From Salinisphaera sp. Q1T1-3 (GTDB lineage Bacteria > Pseudomonadota > Gammaproteobacteria > Nevskiales > Salinisphaeraceae), in the NCBI RefSeq assembly GCF_003602005.1, contig NZ_QZWD01000011.1, forward strand, positions 1 to 64,000: a stretch of 64,000 bases of DNA, written 5' to 3'. The notes beneath the pieces are model-generated. The model saw only the letters and a list, made by a program, of their open reading frames with translations, made no database searches and was not told the origin of the DNA. Each line of letters starts with the position of its first letter. Position 1 is the first letter of the stretch. Below, piece after piece: positions 1-8,370 of the stretch. The translations under genes and the position numbers were made by a program.

Positions 1-1095
1 GCCCGTTTCCGCCTGCTGCTATCGCTGCATCGTTGGTCGAGCCTGTTCAGCGGCGGTTTCGCGCTGGTCGTCTGCGTGACCGGGTTGCCTCTGATCTTCG
101 CTACCGATATCGATGTCTGGCGGCATGCGCCGGAAACCGCGACTTATGCCCAGCCGGCCACGCTGGCGGGCATGGCCGATGTCGCCCGTGCCCGCCATCC
201 GGGGGCACAGATCCGCTATGCCGGCCAAGCCGACTCGCAGCACTGGTTCATCAGCGCCCGCGATGCCACAGGGCCATGGCATCGTCTGATGTTCCGGCAC
301 CCATCCGGGCATCTGGTGATGGATCACGCGTCGGGCACCGGGCTGATGGCCACTCTATTGGCACTGCATGCCCGACTATTGGCCGGGCCCAACGGGCAGC
401 TCCTGCTGGCCGCGGTGGCCAGTGTGCTTGGCGTGGCCCTGGTTACCGGCCTGCTCGTGCATGCGCCGTTCGTCCCGCGGGCCGGGCCGCTCGCCGCCCG
501 CGGTCGCGGATCGGCACGGCTTCGCTGGCTGGATCGACACAATCTCGTCGGCATGCTGCTCGTTACGTGGATGCTCGTGCTCACCGTCACGGGCGGGTTG
601 CTCGCCCTCGCCGGCCCGATCCAGTCGCACTGGCGGGCAACCGCCTTCGCCCACCTGCTTGCCACGACGGATACCGCTCCCGCACGCGCGTCGCGGATCG
701 ATCTCGATGCCGTCACGGCCGCGGCACGCCAACGATATCCACAGGCAACGGTGGATTTCATCGCCCTGCCCGGTAGCCGCTATGCCACATCCAACGGGTA
801 CGTGGTGTACCTGGCCGGCGGACCGGGCCCTCTGACCCTGGCCCGCCATGCGGTCTGGGTCGACGCCGGCACGGCCACGCACACACAGGGCCTACCGCTC
901 GGCCTGCTCATGTCACTTCTGATGAGCATCAAACCGCTGCACTTCGGCGATTTCGGCGGCCTGGCCCTCAAGTGTGTCTGGGCCCTGCTGGATCTGACGA
1001 TGATGGTGGTGATCGCGACCGGCCTCTGGCTGTGGCTGCAACGCGTCTCGCCGCGCCTGTCCTCGCGCCGTGCCGCGTTGCGGGCCGGCCACTGA
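1..1095 (+). CDS. PepSY-associated transmembrane protein, 5' end outside window
   Basis: The reading frame is open from the first base, so the true start is upstream; 364 residues are visible. The visible N-terminus (LHRWSSLFSG, then a hydrophobic stretch ending GLPLIF) is the typical first membrane helix of PepSY-associated TM proteins. Further hydrophobic segments lie near visible residues 115-160, 180-205 and 300-350, separated by periplasmic PepSY-like stretches, giving about four helices in all. In this family the genes usually sit beside TonB-dependent siderophore receptors and are thought to act in iron release or reduction in the inner membrane; no receptor is visible here because the window starts inside the gene. 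The stop codon overlaps the next ATG (TGATG), which suggests an operon with the following small membrane protein. Confidence 0.85.
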   Translation, partial: ARFRLLLSLHRWSSLFSGGFALVVCVTGLPLIFATDIDVWRHAPETATYAQPATLAGMADVARARHPGAQIRYAGQADSQHWFISARDATGPWHRLMFRHPSGHLVMDHASGTGLMATLLALHARLLAGPNGQLLLAAVASVLGVALVTGLLVHAPFVPRAGPLAARGRGSARLRWLDRHNLVGMLLVTWMLVLTVTGGLLALAGPIQSHWRATAFAHLLATTDTAPARASRIDLDAVTAAARQRYPQATVDFIALPGSRYATSNGYVVYLAGGPGPLTLARHAVWVDAGTATHTQGLPLGLLMSLLMSIKPLHFGDFGGLALKCVWALLDLTMMVVIATGLWLWLQRVSPRLSSRRAALRAGH

Positions 1096-1379
1096 TGCGC
1101 AGCGGCTCGCGACGGCTCGTGCCCGGCCTGGCGCTGTCTCAGTCGGTCGGTCTGGCGCTGGTCTGGGCCCCACATCCGCTGACAGCACTCGCCGCCGTCG
1201 TGCTGACCGGTATTGTCCTGATCCCCATCGGGCTGGTCCTGGCGCGCTCACGTCGGGCGGCTCACAGCGTTGCCGCCAAGCGGAGCGCGAACCCGAACAT
1301 GACGAGCGCGATCAGCCCGTCGAGAACGCACCATGTCCGCGGTCGCGCGAGCCAGGGCGCGGCCGCGCGCGCGCCGTAG
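1095..1379 (+). CDS. small hypothetical membrane protein translationally coupled to the PepSY gene
   Basis: The ATG overlaps the PepSY stop codon by one base. The 94-residue product has two short hydrophobic segments (about residues 8-28 and 30-50) and then a basic, low-complexity tail. The tail runs antisense into the last 118 bp of argO on the other strand and does not look like a folded domain. Small membrane proteins often follow PepSY genes in iron operons, but I do not recognise the family. The gene may be real only in its first half, or the frame may be left over from a decayed gene. Confidence 0.4.
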   Translation: MRSGSRRLVPGLALSQSVGLALVWAPHPLTALAAVVLTGIVLIPIGLVLARSRRAAHSVAAKRSANPNMTSAISPSRTHHVRGRASQGAAARAP

Positions 1380-1861
1380 CCCAGCACGCCGAAGAACAGC
1401 AGCGACGCCGTGATCGCGCCAGCGGCAAATGCCGGGCGCGCTGCCGGATGCGCCTGACCGAGCGTGCCGAGCAGCATCACGGTATCGATATAGACGTGCG
1501 GGTTCAGCCAGGTCAGCGCCAGTGTGGTGGATGCGACCCGGATCGCCGAAGCACCACCGCACCCCTCGTCGGCCAGCAGGCCACCGCCGCCGATCGCGCG
1601 TCGGAGCGCCTGTAGACCATAGGCGACCAGGCACACGATACCGGCCAGCGTGAGCCACACCGACAACCGCGGCATGCCGGCGAGCGCCGCGCCGAGACCG
1701 AACACGCCGGCACTGATCAACACCGCATCGGATACCACACACAGCGCCACCACGAGCCCAACATGGCGGTCCGCCAGGCCCTGGCGCAGTACGAACGCGT
1801 TCTGGGCACCAATGGCCACGATCAAACCCAGCCCGGCGATCAGGCCGCTGAAAAACACCAT
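1262..1861 (-). CDS. argO: LysE/ArgO family basic amino-acid exporter
   Basis: This 199-residue inner-membrane protein has six predicted helices. It opens with the LysE-family signature (GLIVAIGAQNAFVLRQG, residues about 12-28) and has the WLNPHVYIDT motif near residue 120. Family members export arginine or lysine using proton motive force. It is transcribed divergently from an ArgP-type LysR regulator 95 bp away, the same arrangement as the E. coli argO/argP pair, which supports arginine/lysine export under ArgP control. Its 3' end overlaps the tail of the convergent small membrane ORF. The length is normal for the family. Confidence 0.88.
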   Translation of the reverse strand: MVFFSGLIAGLGLIVAIGAQNAFVLRQGLADRHVGLVVALCVVSDAVLISAGVFGLGAALAGMPRLSVWLTLAGIVCLVAYGLQALRRAIGGGGLLADEGCGGASAIRVASTTLALTWLNPHVYIDTVMLLGTLGQAHPAARPAFAAGAITASLLFFGVLGYGARAAAPWLARPRTWCVLDGLIALVMFGFALRLAATL

Positions 1862-1913
1862 GCGCTGTCATGTCCGGCAAGCGATTGAACCGGCAGGTTG
1901 CCCGGGACGCCAA

Positions 1914-1939
1914 CAACAGCAAAGCTAAAGATACTGTTG
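1914..1939. promoter_or_regulatory. candidate ArgP operator between argO and argP
   Basis: The 95-bp divergent intergenic region contains an inverted repeat, CAACAG-N14-CTGTTG. It lies in the only AT-rich part of the gap and just upstream of the argP start. LysR-type regulators bind such interrupted dyads (T-N11-A type), so this is a reasonable site for ArgP control of argO. The assignment rests on symmetry and position only. Confidence 0.4.
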
Positions 1940-1956
1940 CTGATTAAGTTTTTCTC

Positions 1957-2844
1957 ATGACACTCGATACCGCGCAGCTTGCCGCCCTGGCCGCCGTCGT
2001 CCAGGCCGGCAGCTTCGAACGCGCTGCGGCAGACCTGCACATCACGCCGTCGGCCGTCTCACAGCGCATCGCTCGGCTCGAAGATCGGCTCGGCCAGGTT
2101 CTCGTGGTACGCGGCGCCCCGGTACGCCCGACCGGCGTCGGGCGTCGGCTGGTCGCACACGCCGAACGCGTGGCTGCCCTCGAACAGGACACATTGGGTG
2201 CCCTCGGGCTGGCCGGCCCGGCCACGACGCGCCTATCGATCGCGGTGAACGCCGATTCGCTGGCGAGCTGGTTCGCGCCGGTGCTGGCCGAGCCCCTGTC
2301 GCAGCATCTCGATGTGACGCTGGACAACGAGGATCACAGCATCGACTGGTTGCGCCGCGGCGACGTGAGCGCGGCCATCGGCGCGGCCGGCGACCCGATC
2401 ACCGGCTGTGCGTGCGAGCCGCTAGGGACGCTGCGCTATCGGGCAGTCGCCACGCCGGCCTTCATCGCCCGCTGGCTGGGCGCGGACATCACGCCGGCCG
2501 CCATGGCTCGAGCGCCGGCGTTGGCCTTCAACACCGCCGATCGGCTGCAGGCACGCTGGCTTGCCGCCCGGCTGGGCCCGATCGAGCCGGCCGTCGGGCA
2601 TCGGCTGCCCTCGGCCGAGGCGTTCGTAGCCGCGACCCTGGCCGGCAGCGCCTGGAGCCTGAACCCGGAACCGTTGATCGCCGCCGCGCTGGCCGACGGC
2701 CGGCTCGTGGAGCTGATCCCGGACACGCCGCTCGATATCGCGCTCTACTGGCATTACCCACGCCGACTCGGCCCGCTGCTGGCGCCGCTGACTGCGGCCG
2801 TGCATCACGCGGCAAGCACGAGACTCCGAGCCCCGGCCGGCTGA
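1957..2844 (+). CDS. argP: LysR-family transcriptional regulator, ArgP (IciA) type
   Basis: The product has 295 residues. The N-terminal winged helix-turn-helix (about residues 3-62, with AAADLHITPSAVSQRIARLE as the recognition region) is followed by a periplasmic-binding-protein-like effector domain (about 90-290). The distinctive ArgP features are the LDTAQLAALAAVVQAGSFERAA opening and the NADSLASWFAPVL segment near residue 98. It is divergent from the argO-type exporter. ArgP activates argO with arginine or lysine as co-effector; that behaviour is known from the family and not shown here. Confidence 0.88.
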   Translation: MTLDTAQLAALAAVVQAGSFERAAADLHITPSAVSQRIARLEDRLGQVLVVRGAPVRPTGVGRRLVAHAERVAALEQDTLGALGLAGPATTRLSIAVNADSLASWFAPVLAEPLSQHLDVTLDNEDHSIDWLRRGDVSAAIGAAGDPITGCACEPLGTLRYRAVATPAFIARWLGADITPAAMARAPALAFNTADRLQARWLAARLGPIEPAVGHRLPSAEAFVAATLAGSAWSLNPEPLIAAALADGRLVELIPDTPLDIALYWHYPRRLGPLLAPLTAAVHHAASTRLRAPAG

Positions 2845-2981
2845 CCGAACAGCGCGCATCGAATACGTTGGACTCGACCGTCCAGCGGCAAGCACGGGGC
2901 CCCGACCCTGCCTTGCCTTACGACCCATCGCTCGCTCTGGTGGCCGTCGCTTGCGACTGACAACATCGGTAGCATGCGGCC

Positions 2982-3587
2982 ATGTCACGTCGTCGTTCCC
3001 GCGTTCGAAGCCGATCGCAGCCCACGCCTCGCGCCGATCGCTCGGCCCGCGAGCCGAGCCGGCTGATCGCCTTCAACAAGCCGTTCAATGTCCTTTGTCA
3101 GTTCACCGACGCCGCCGACCGCGCCACACTGGCCGATTACATCGACCAGCCCGGCGTCTACCCGGCCGGGCGACTGGACCGCGACAGCGAAGGCCTGCTG
3201 CTGCTGACCAACAACGGCCGGCTCAACGCGAAGATCACGCAGCCGAGATCCCATCAGTCCAAGACGTACTGGGCCCAGGTCGACGGCGCGCCGGATGACG
3301 ACGCCCTGGCCGCGCTCGCCGCCGGTCCCACGCTCTCGGACGGCCCGACCCGACCGGCGCGTGTACGGCGCTTGACGCCCCCGACACTGTGGCCGCGCAA
3401 CCCGCCGGTGCGTTACCGCAAGACCGTGCCGACCACATGGCTTGAAATCGTCATCACCGAAGGCCGCAATCGACAGGTTCGCCGCATGACCGCGGCCGTG
3501 GGCGCTCCGACCCTGCGTCTGGTCCGGGTCGCGATCGGCGACTGGCACCTCGGCGATCTGGCGCCTGGCCAATGGCGCCCTCTGTGA
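2982..3587 (+). CDS. rluE: 23S rRNA pseudouridine synthase RluE-type
   Basis: This 201-residue RsuA/RluB/E/F-family pseudouridine synthase has a basic N-terminal tail and no S4 domain, as in RluE. The catalytic loop [17 protein letters not shown] (about residues 57-73) contains the conserved aspartate in GRLDRDSEG. The C-terminal signature [15 protein letters not shown] lies near residue 160. RluE modifies U2457 of E. coli 23S rRNA near the peptidyl-transferase centre. The gene appears monocistronic. RluE is preferred over RluB/RluF because the protein is short and lacks the S4 domain. Confidence 0.9.
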   Translation: MSRRRSRVRSRSQPTPRADRSAREPSRLIAFNKPFNVLCQFTDAADRATLADYIDQPGVYPAGRLDRDSEGLLLLTNNGRLNAKITQPRSHQSKTYWAQVDGAPDDDALAALAAGPTLSDGPTRPARVRRLTPPTLWPRNPPVRYRKTVPTTWLEIVITEGRNRQVRRMTAAVGAPTLRLVRVAIGDWHLGDLAPGQWRPL

Positions 3588-4140
3588 GCGCCGGGCCGCA
3601 CGAGACCCACATCACCGGGCGCGCTGCGTGATCGAGCGCATCACCGAAGTCGAGGGCCCGATCAAACAGAGCCGACGACAGCAATCACCTGAGCGCGGGC
3701 CGGCAATCATCGATGCGTCCGGCGTCACGGCGCGCCACGCCCGCCAGACGATCGCGGACGGCCATCAGCCGCTGCCGGCCCGCCTCGGCGCCCTCAACAT
3801 CGAACAGCGCCGGCGCCGCCAACACACGATCCAGATTGGCCCGATCACGCGACCGGCCGCTTGGCGGCATCAGCGGATACCGTCTGCCAACGTCGCATAG
3901 CCGACGTCCGTTGCGCCGTACGACGATACCCGCACGTTTCGTCTCACCGCGCACCCGGCAGACAAGCGACGCCGCGCCATAGCGCTTCCTCCAGGGCCTG
4001 TTATTAACCCGGCATAAAAATAGATGATTTTTCGGGTTGATAACGCGCGTGTGCGAAAGCACGCGCGCCACGGCCAACGGCCGTGAAGCCATTGAAAATA
4101 AAAAGACGGACAAGTGCCGGCATTTCTTTCGATGGCGTTG

Positions 4141-4167
4141 AAAACAGCTGACGTCGTCAGCTGTTTT
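4141..4167. repeat. perfect 13-bp palindrome (AAAACAGCTGACG arms)
   Basis: Two 13-base arms are exact reverse complements around one central base. The arms begin with AAAA and end with TTTT, so the site could act as a bidirectional terminator or, given the single-base centre, as a binding site for a dimeric protein. No adjacent gene decides between these. Confidence 0.55.
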
Positions 4168-4212
4168 GGTACCGGATTAATAACACGTCGCACGTGACCG
4201 CGTTGCTGCCCC

Positions 4213-4256
4213 AAAACCGGCCAGGCAAGCCGTGCAACGCCGCATGGCCGGTTTTT
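4213..4256. terminator. long-loop hairpin with flanking A/T tracts, possible terminator
   Basis: AAAACCGGCCA (4213-4223) pairs perfectly with TGGCCGGTTTT (4245-4255) across a 21-nt loop, with a fifth T following. The GC-rich core plus T tract fits an intrinsic terminator on the plus strand, and the A tract gives the same on the minus strand. The loop is longer than usual. On the minus strand it lies downstream of the metallophosphoesterase gene. Confidence 0.45.
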
Positions 4257-4524
4257 ACGCGCAACCCGACGGGACGGCGGTCATTTTTCCGCAATCCGGC
4301 GTTATCGTTCGCTACGGCAGAATGACGGCCGTGCGCGCCCGATGCCGTGTCTTGCAAAAAATGAGCGCCGGCGCGATCTCCGTTTCTGCTGCCCGCGGCA
4401 TATCACGTCCCCGGACTCGATTGATGGCCGACACCAACCGTCGTGAAGCAACAGGTGCACCCACCCGCGTGACAGACGACCGGGCAGAGCCACCGACACG
4501 CCAAGAACGCGTGCCGGTCGCGGC

Positions 4525-5010
4525 TCATTTTCGACGCGCCAGTCGCTCGAACACATACGGCGTCATCTGCCAGTCGTCATCCGTGGCGATCAGTTCGATG
4601 AAACCCGGCCCGCCGTAGGCGCGTGTCTTGCCCGCCGCCCCCGGATTGAGCAGCCACGGCCGGCTGTCGGTGGCCATCACCCGCCGATGGCTGTGCCCGA
4701 GCACGATGGCGCGCGCGTCGGGGAAACGCGCCGCCAGCCGGCGATGGCGGTTCTTCGCCGGCCACTGATGGCCGTGCATGACCGCCAGCCTGCCGCCGGG
4801 CAGATCGCGCACGATCTCGGCCGGCCAGACGCTGTCGGCCGGGTCGTTGTTGCCGGTCACGATCAGACATTCATCGGCCAGAGCTGCCGTGGCTTCGGCC
4901 ATGCCCGGCCCGACATCGCCGGCATGGACGACCAGATCGGCGCCGGCGGCATCGCGCGCGATGCGCGGGTCCAGAAATCCGTGGGTATCGGCAAGAATCA
5001 CGACGCGCAT
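4525..5010 (-). CDS. YfcE/MJ0936-family metallophosphoesterase
   Basis: The 161-residue protein carries the calcineurin-like metallophosphoesterase motifs in order: LADTHG (residues 6-11), HAGDVG (29-34), a GNND motif (about 53-56), MHGH (about 78-81) and LGHSHRR (about 103-109). These are the metal ligands of a dinuclear phosphodiesterase. Family members hydrolyse phosphodiesters in the cytoplasm; their in vivo substrates are mostly unknown. Length and motif spacing are typical. It is divergent from the downstream ParA gene and seems to stand alone. Confidence 0.85.
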   Translation of the reverse strand: MRVVILADTHGFLDPRIARDAAGADLVVHAGDVGPGMAEATAALADECLIVTGNNDPADSVWPAEIVRDLPGGRLAVMHGHQWPAKNRHRRLAARFPDARAIVLGHSHRRVMATDSRPWLLNPGAAGKTRAYGGPGFIELIATDDDWQMTPYVFERLARRK

Positions 5011-5085
5011 GGGCTTACTGTCATAAAAAGTTCATGAAAAACCGAACAGCGTGCAATGCATTCGGTGGCCTTCTACCATGCCGGA

Positions 5086-5817
5086 ATGAAGACATGGGCG
5101 CTCTACAGCTTGAAGGGCGGCGTCGGCAAGACGGCCGCAGCGGTTAATCTGGCCTACGAGGCCGCACGCGCTGGCAAGCACGTGCTGTTGTGGGATCTCG
5201 ATCCGCAGGGGGCGGCGAGCTGGTATCTGGGCATCGACGATCAGACCGAGCTCTCGCCGAAGAAGATCGTGGCCGGCAAGACGGCCCTCGGTCGCCATGT
5301 ATGCGCCACGACCCATGCGCGGCTGTCCGTTTTGCCCGGCAATCGTGGCTATCGTCAATGGGACGTGCGCATTCACGAGGCCAAGTCGCCGCGCAAGGTG
5401 CTCGAGGGGCTGATCGAGCCGTTCTCGGAAACCTATTCGCTGATGATTCTCGATTGCCCGCCGGGCATTGGCCCATTGTCGACCGCCATCCTGCGCGCCG
5501 CCGACCGGATCGTGGTACCGGTGGTGCCCACTCCGCTGTCGTTGCGCGCCCTCGATGAAGTCCGGGATCACGTCGCCGAGAAGAAAGTCGGCAAGACACG
5601 GCTCAAGCCGTTCTTCTCCATGGCCGACCGACGACGCCGGCTGCATCGGGATCTGCTCGCCGAACCCCCGGCGACCATGGCCGACAGCGCGCAGACATTT
5701 GTCGACTACGCCAGCGTGATTGAGCAGATGGGCGCCCACCGTGCCCCTGTCGCCACATATGCGCCGCGCAGTCGGGCCACGAGCCAGTATCGCGCGCTCT
5801 ATCGCGAGCTTGCCTGA
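5086..5817 (+). CDS. ParA/MinD-type P-loop ATPase
   Basis: The start at 5086 was preferred because the next residues (MKTWALYSLKGGVGKT) place the deviant Walker A box KGGVGKT at residues 10-16, as in ParA proteins; an in-frame ATG 30 bp upstream is possible. Walker A' (DLDPQGA) is at 37-43 and Walker B-like LDCPPG at 122-127. The 243-residue length fits small ParA-like proteins that position chromosomes, plasmids or cellular cargo. No ParB or parS is visible and the locus is not next to an origin, so an orphan ParA moving some other cargo is likely. The downstream neighbour is a lipoprotein gene with no obvious link. Confidence 0.85.
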   Translation: MKTWALYSLKGGVGKTAAAVNLAYEAARAGKHVLLWDLDPQGAASWYLGIDDQTELSPKKIVAGKTALGRHVCATTHARLSVLPGNRGYRQWDVRIHEAKSPRKVLEGLIEPFSETYSLMILDCPPGIGPLSTAILRAADRIVVPVVPTPLSLRALDEVRDHVAEKKVGKTRLKPFFSMADRRRRLHRDLLAEPPATMADSAQTFVDYASVIEQMGAHRAPVATYAPRSRATSQYRALYRELA

Positions 5818-5971
5818 GCTTTTCTACCCCCGCCGAGCCGAGCGCGTGGACGCTCGCGCTCGGCGAACGAACCTCGAAACAGCCCGATCGATCGGGCACA
5901 GGCGTGTCAAAGACGGCGTATTGTGCGAATTCGGCTTGAGGCCGACGTACAGCCACGCTAGCTTATCGCAC

Positions 5972-6403
5972 ATGACGATAACGACTCGAAGCCATGCGAC
6001 GAGTGGCCGCGGCGCGATCGGCGCCGGCTTGGCGCTCGCGCTTTGCGCGCTCACCGGCTGTGCCGCCACCGATGTCACCACGCATCGCGGCATGCAGGCC
6101 ACCACCGCCAGCCTGAAGGGGACTGCCTACGCGCTTCGCGCCAGCGGGCGGGCTTCGGTTACCGCGCCCGATACGCCGCGCTATGCCGAGGCGACCGATT
6201 TCTTCGAATCGCAGCGCTCTCAGCTCGCCCGTCAGGCCGCGGCCGGCGGCGGTGAGGATATCGACGCGCTCGGGCTGTTATTGGGCAAATCCGACAATCG
6301 AGCCCTTGCAAGATGGATGCAGGCTCATTACCACGCGCTGTTCAGCGACCGGACGGTCGCTGCCTCTAGAGTAATATCACGCATCGACGCGCAGGCTGGA
6401 TAG
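5972..6403 (+). CDS. DUF3015-like lipoprotein
   Basis: The 143-residue product has a lipoprotein signal peptide ending in the lipobox LTGC (lipidated Cys30). The C-terminal half contains the pattern ADFF-like helix, then GGGEDIDALGLLL and RWMQAHYHALF. This resembles DUF3015, whose members carry a GxGExLxALAxLL stretch and a final aromatic helix. A second protein of the same type without a lipobox is encoded at 35536-35910. The start was chosen at 5972 because it immediately precedes the signal peptide. Function is unknown; an envelope location is inferred. Confidence 0.7.
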   Translation: MTITTRSHATSGRGAIGAGLALALCALTGCAATDVTTHRGMQATTASLKGTAYALRASGRASVTAPDTPRYAEATDFFESQRSQLARQAAAGGGEDIDALGLLLGKSDNRALARWMQAHYHALFSDRTVAASRVISRIDAQAG

Positions 6404-6445
6404 CGCGTACATTCAGTACTCCAAATGCAGAAAAGGCCTTTGAAA

Positions 6446-6754
6446 ATGAAGAAACTGATGATGGTTACCGCCGCCGCTCTGCTGACTGTCGGCTTGTCGG
6501 CCTGTGGCCAGAGCAGCGACAACAGCGCGTCTGACAACTCGATGTCGGACAACGGCATGTCCTCGAATTCCATGAGCGACAACGGTATGTCCGGCAACAG
6601 CATGTCCTCGAATGGCATGTCGGATAACGGCATGTCCTCCAACGGTATGTCGGACAACAGCATGTCCTCCAATGGCATGTCGGATAACGGCATGTCCAAC
6701 GATATGTCGAACAACGACATGTCCGATAACGACATGTCCTCGAACGGCATGTAA
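6446..6754 (+). CDS. MxxN(S/G)-repeat lipoprotein, MXKDX-like
   Basis: The start at 6446 follows an AAAGG ribosome binding site and gives a clean lipoprotein signal (MKKLMMVTAA..., lipobox LSAC, Cys20). An upstream in-frame ATG at 6425 is less likely. After residue 25 the mature protein is almost entirely pentapeptide repeats of the form M-S-(D/S/N)-N-(G/S/D), about fifteen units, with no hydrophobic core. It resembles the pentapeptide MXKDX-repeat secreted proteins of other proteobacteria, with Asn where those have Lys-Asp. Such a product is probably disordered. A strong terminator follows 38 bp after the stop, so it is the last gene of its transcript. Confidence 0.75.
   Translation: MKKLMMVTAAALLTVGLSACGQSSDNSASDNSMSDNGMSSNSMSDNGMSGNSMSSNGMSDNGMSSNGMSDNSMSSNGMSDNGMSNDMSNNDMSDNDMSSNGM
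6475..6754 (+). repeat. in-gene 15-bp tandem repeats
   Basis: From about 6520 to 6754 the DNA consists of degenerate 15-bp units built on ATGTC(G/C)GA(T/C)AACGGC. Each encodes one pentapeptide, and they vary mainly at third positions. Such arrays can change copy number by slippage or recombination. Confidence 0.7.
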
Positions 6755-6792
6755 GACGCCCGTCGGCCCCGTCTCGGGGCATGACGCGCACA

Positions 6793-6830
6793 AGCCGGTG
6801 CCATGCGATGCCATGGCACCGGCTTTTTTT
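6793..6830 (+). terminator. intrinsic terminator after the repeat lipoprotein
   Basis: A 13-bp perfect stem, AGCCGGTGCCATG paired with CATGGCACCGGCT around a 6-nt loop, is followed by an uninterrupted T tract. It is a textbook Rho-independent terminator on the plus strand, just before the DUF2147 gene. Confidence 0.92.
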
Positions 6831-6913
6831 CGTCCAGGGCGCGCATTCATCGACGGGACGGGTTCAAGCGGAGATGCTCGAGTCAGAACAAGAACGTCCC
6901 GAGGAGTATCCGT

Positions 6914-7414
6914 ATGATCAAGCGCTTTCTCATCGCATCGCTCGTGCTCGGTGCAGGCACGCTGGCCAGCACCACCACTGTCATGGCCGCCAGCAACCAG
7001 GCCGACGACATCACCGGCGTATGGCGCACGAAGTCTGGCGGCTACGTCCAGATCTATCGCGACGGCGATGTGTACGACGGTCGCATCGTCGGCTCGGTCG
7101 ACGGCAAGGCGCGCTACGACAAGAACAACCCCGATCCCGAAAAACGCAAACGTCGCCTGCTCGGCGTGGTGATTCTCGACCATCTCAAGCCCGAGGAGGA
7201 CGGCGCCTACGACGGCGGCGAGATCTACGACCCCAACAACGGCAAGTCCTACAGCGCCAAGGCCAAGATGACCGGCCCGGATACTCTGGATGCGCGCGGC
7301 TACATCGGTCTGAGCCTGATCGGCAAAACCCAGACCTGGCACCGTATCGATCCGGCTTCGGCCAACGTCCACAGCGATCTGTTGCACCAGCCCGTGGGCC
7401 AGTCGCCGCAATGA
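6914..7414 (+). CDS. DUF2147-family secreted protein
   Basis: The 166-residue protein has a Sec signal peptide (cleavage near VMAA-SN, residues about 24-26). The mature part carries DUF2147 features: GVWRTKSGGYVQIYRDGDVYDGRI near residue 36, a VILDHLKP segment, and GGEIYDPNNGKSYSAKAKM. A GAGGAG ribosome binding site lies 8 bp before the ATG. The family is periplasmic and of unknown function; the fold appears to be a small beta-barrel-like domain. It begins a new transcript after the strong upstream terminator. Confidence 0.88.
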   Translation: MIKRFLIASLVLGAGTLASTTTVMAASNQADDITGVWRTKSGGYVQIYRDGDVYDGRIVGSVDGKARYDKNNPDPEKRKRRLLGVVILDHLKPEEDGAYDGGEIYDPNNGKSYSAKAKMTGPDTLDARGYIGLSLIGKTQTWHRIDPASANVHSDLLHQPVGQSPQ

Positions 7415-7490
7415 CGCCAAGGCGTAACATGGCGTATCGACACACGATCTATATCATGGACGCGTCGATTCCCTCGATGCGTTTCATGCC

Positions 7491-7910
7491 ATGCGCCATC
7501 TCGCTTTCCTGTCATTCGCGCTGATCGCGATCATGCTCGCCGGCTGTAGTGCCGATGCCGACACCGCCCTGCCCGACATGCAGTGGCATTATCGCGTGAT
7601 CGCGACGTTCCCCGAGAGCGGCGATCAGGCACAGCGCATGCAGCAGGCCTTCCAGAGTTCGCCGGGCCTCGAAGAGCGCGACATCGCCTGGTTCGTCGTC
7701 GGCCCGGATCACATCACCTCCAATCTGGCGGACGACAAGGTCCCGTCGCGCGCCAGCCTGGAGAAACTGCATACCGTCGACGGTTTCCAGACCGTGCTCG
7801 TGGGCAAGGACGGCAAGCTCAAGGCCAGCCAGCTCGGCGGACTCAATATCCAGAGCCTGCTCGATTCCATTGATCAGATGCCCATGCGCAAGCAGGAGAT
7901 GCAGCAATGA
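7491..7910 (+). CDS. DUF4174-type lipoprotein
   Basis: The 139-residue product has a lipoprotein signal peptide with lipobox LAGC (Cys19). The mature domain (RVIATFPESGDQAQRMQQ..., then GLEERDIAWFVV, ending TVLVGKDGKLKASQ) looks like DUF4174. That domain has a thioredoxin-like fold without an obvious active-site CxxC, and none is seen here. The GKDGxxKxxQ segment is typical of the family end. The gene overlaps the DUF2237 gene by four bases (ATGA), indicating translational coupling. Function unknown. Confidence 0.75.
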   Translation: MRHLAFLSFALIAIMLAGCSADADTALPDMQWHYRVIATFPESGDQAQRMQQAFQSSPGLEERDIAWFVVGPDHITSNLADDKVPSRASLEKLHTVDGFQTVLVGKDGKLKASQLGGLNIQSLLDSIDQMPMRKQEMQQ

Positions 7911-8278
7911 GTACGGCCCGCAATGTGCTCGGCGAGCCGCTGGCCGGCTGCTGCAGCGCGCCGATCACCGGTTTCTATCGCGACGGCTTCTGTCATGTCG
8001 GCCCGGAGGATCACGGCGTCCACGCCGTCTGTGCCGTCATGACCGACGACTTCCTGTCATTTTCGGCTGCTCGCGGCAATGATCTCGCCACACCACGACC
8101 GGAGTTCGACTTCCCCGGTCTGGCCGCCGGCGACCGGTGGTGCCTGTGTGCGGCGCGTTGGGCCGAAGCCGAGGCGGCCGGCGTCGCCCCGCGTGTGGCC
8201 CTGACGGCCACACACGAGGCCGCCCTCGAGATCGTGGCTCTCGCGGCTCTGAAACGACATGCGATCGACCTGTCGTAG
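7907..8278 (+). CDS. DUF2237-family protein
   Basis: This 123-residue cytoplasmic protein opens with the DUF2237 signature NVLGEPLAGCC, then TGFYRDGFCHVGPEDHGVHAVCAVMTDDFL (residues about 6-53). The GDRWCLCAARWAEA segment and the histidine- and alanine-rich end (THEAALEIVAL, LKRHAIDL) are also conserved in the family. Several cysteines and histidines suggest possible metal binding, but no biochemical role is established. It starts inside the stop codon of the DUF4174 gene. Confidence 0.88.
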   Translation: MSTARNVLGEPLAGCCSAPITGFYRDGFCHVGPEDHGVHAVCAVMTDDFLSFSAARGNDLATPRPEFDFPGLAAGDRWCLCAARWAEAEAAGVAPRVALTATHEAALEIVALAALKRHAIDLS

Positions 8279-8370
8279 GCGGCATCGATGGCGGCTTCGA
8301 CACGACGTGATGAGCACGTACCCGCGGGGATCCCGCCCGTTCGCGCCACCGCATTGACAGGCGCCGACGA

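Larger units (their letters stand above)
3588..4524. other. 937-bp gene-poor tract rich in inverted repeats
   Basis: No reading frame here has a recognisable domain, a convincing ribosome binding site, or both. Frames on both strands give arginine-rich, low-complexity peptides. The stretch 3990-4330 is noticeably more AT-rich than its surroundings and contains several inverted repeats: ACCCG...AAAAAT-agatg-ATTTTT-CGGGT around 4007-4039, a GCGCGTG/CACGCGC hairpin near 4045-4066, and two strong dyads annotated separately. A motif resembling the end of the dispersed repeat family (CCAGGGCCTGTT) lies near 3991. It could be a decayed gene, a structured RNA or a scar of mobile DNA. Confidence 0.5.

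Noticed and set aside
3685-4113. 142-codon minus-strand frame in the gene-poor tract
   Set aside because: It crosses the inverted repeats, has no recognisable domain or ribosome binding site, and its composition is low-complexity.
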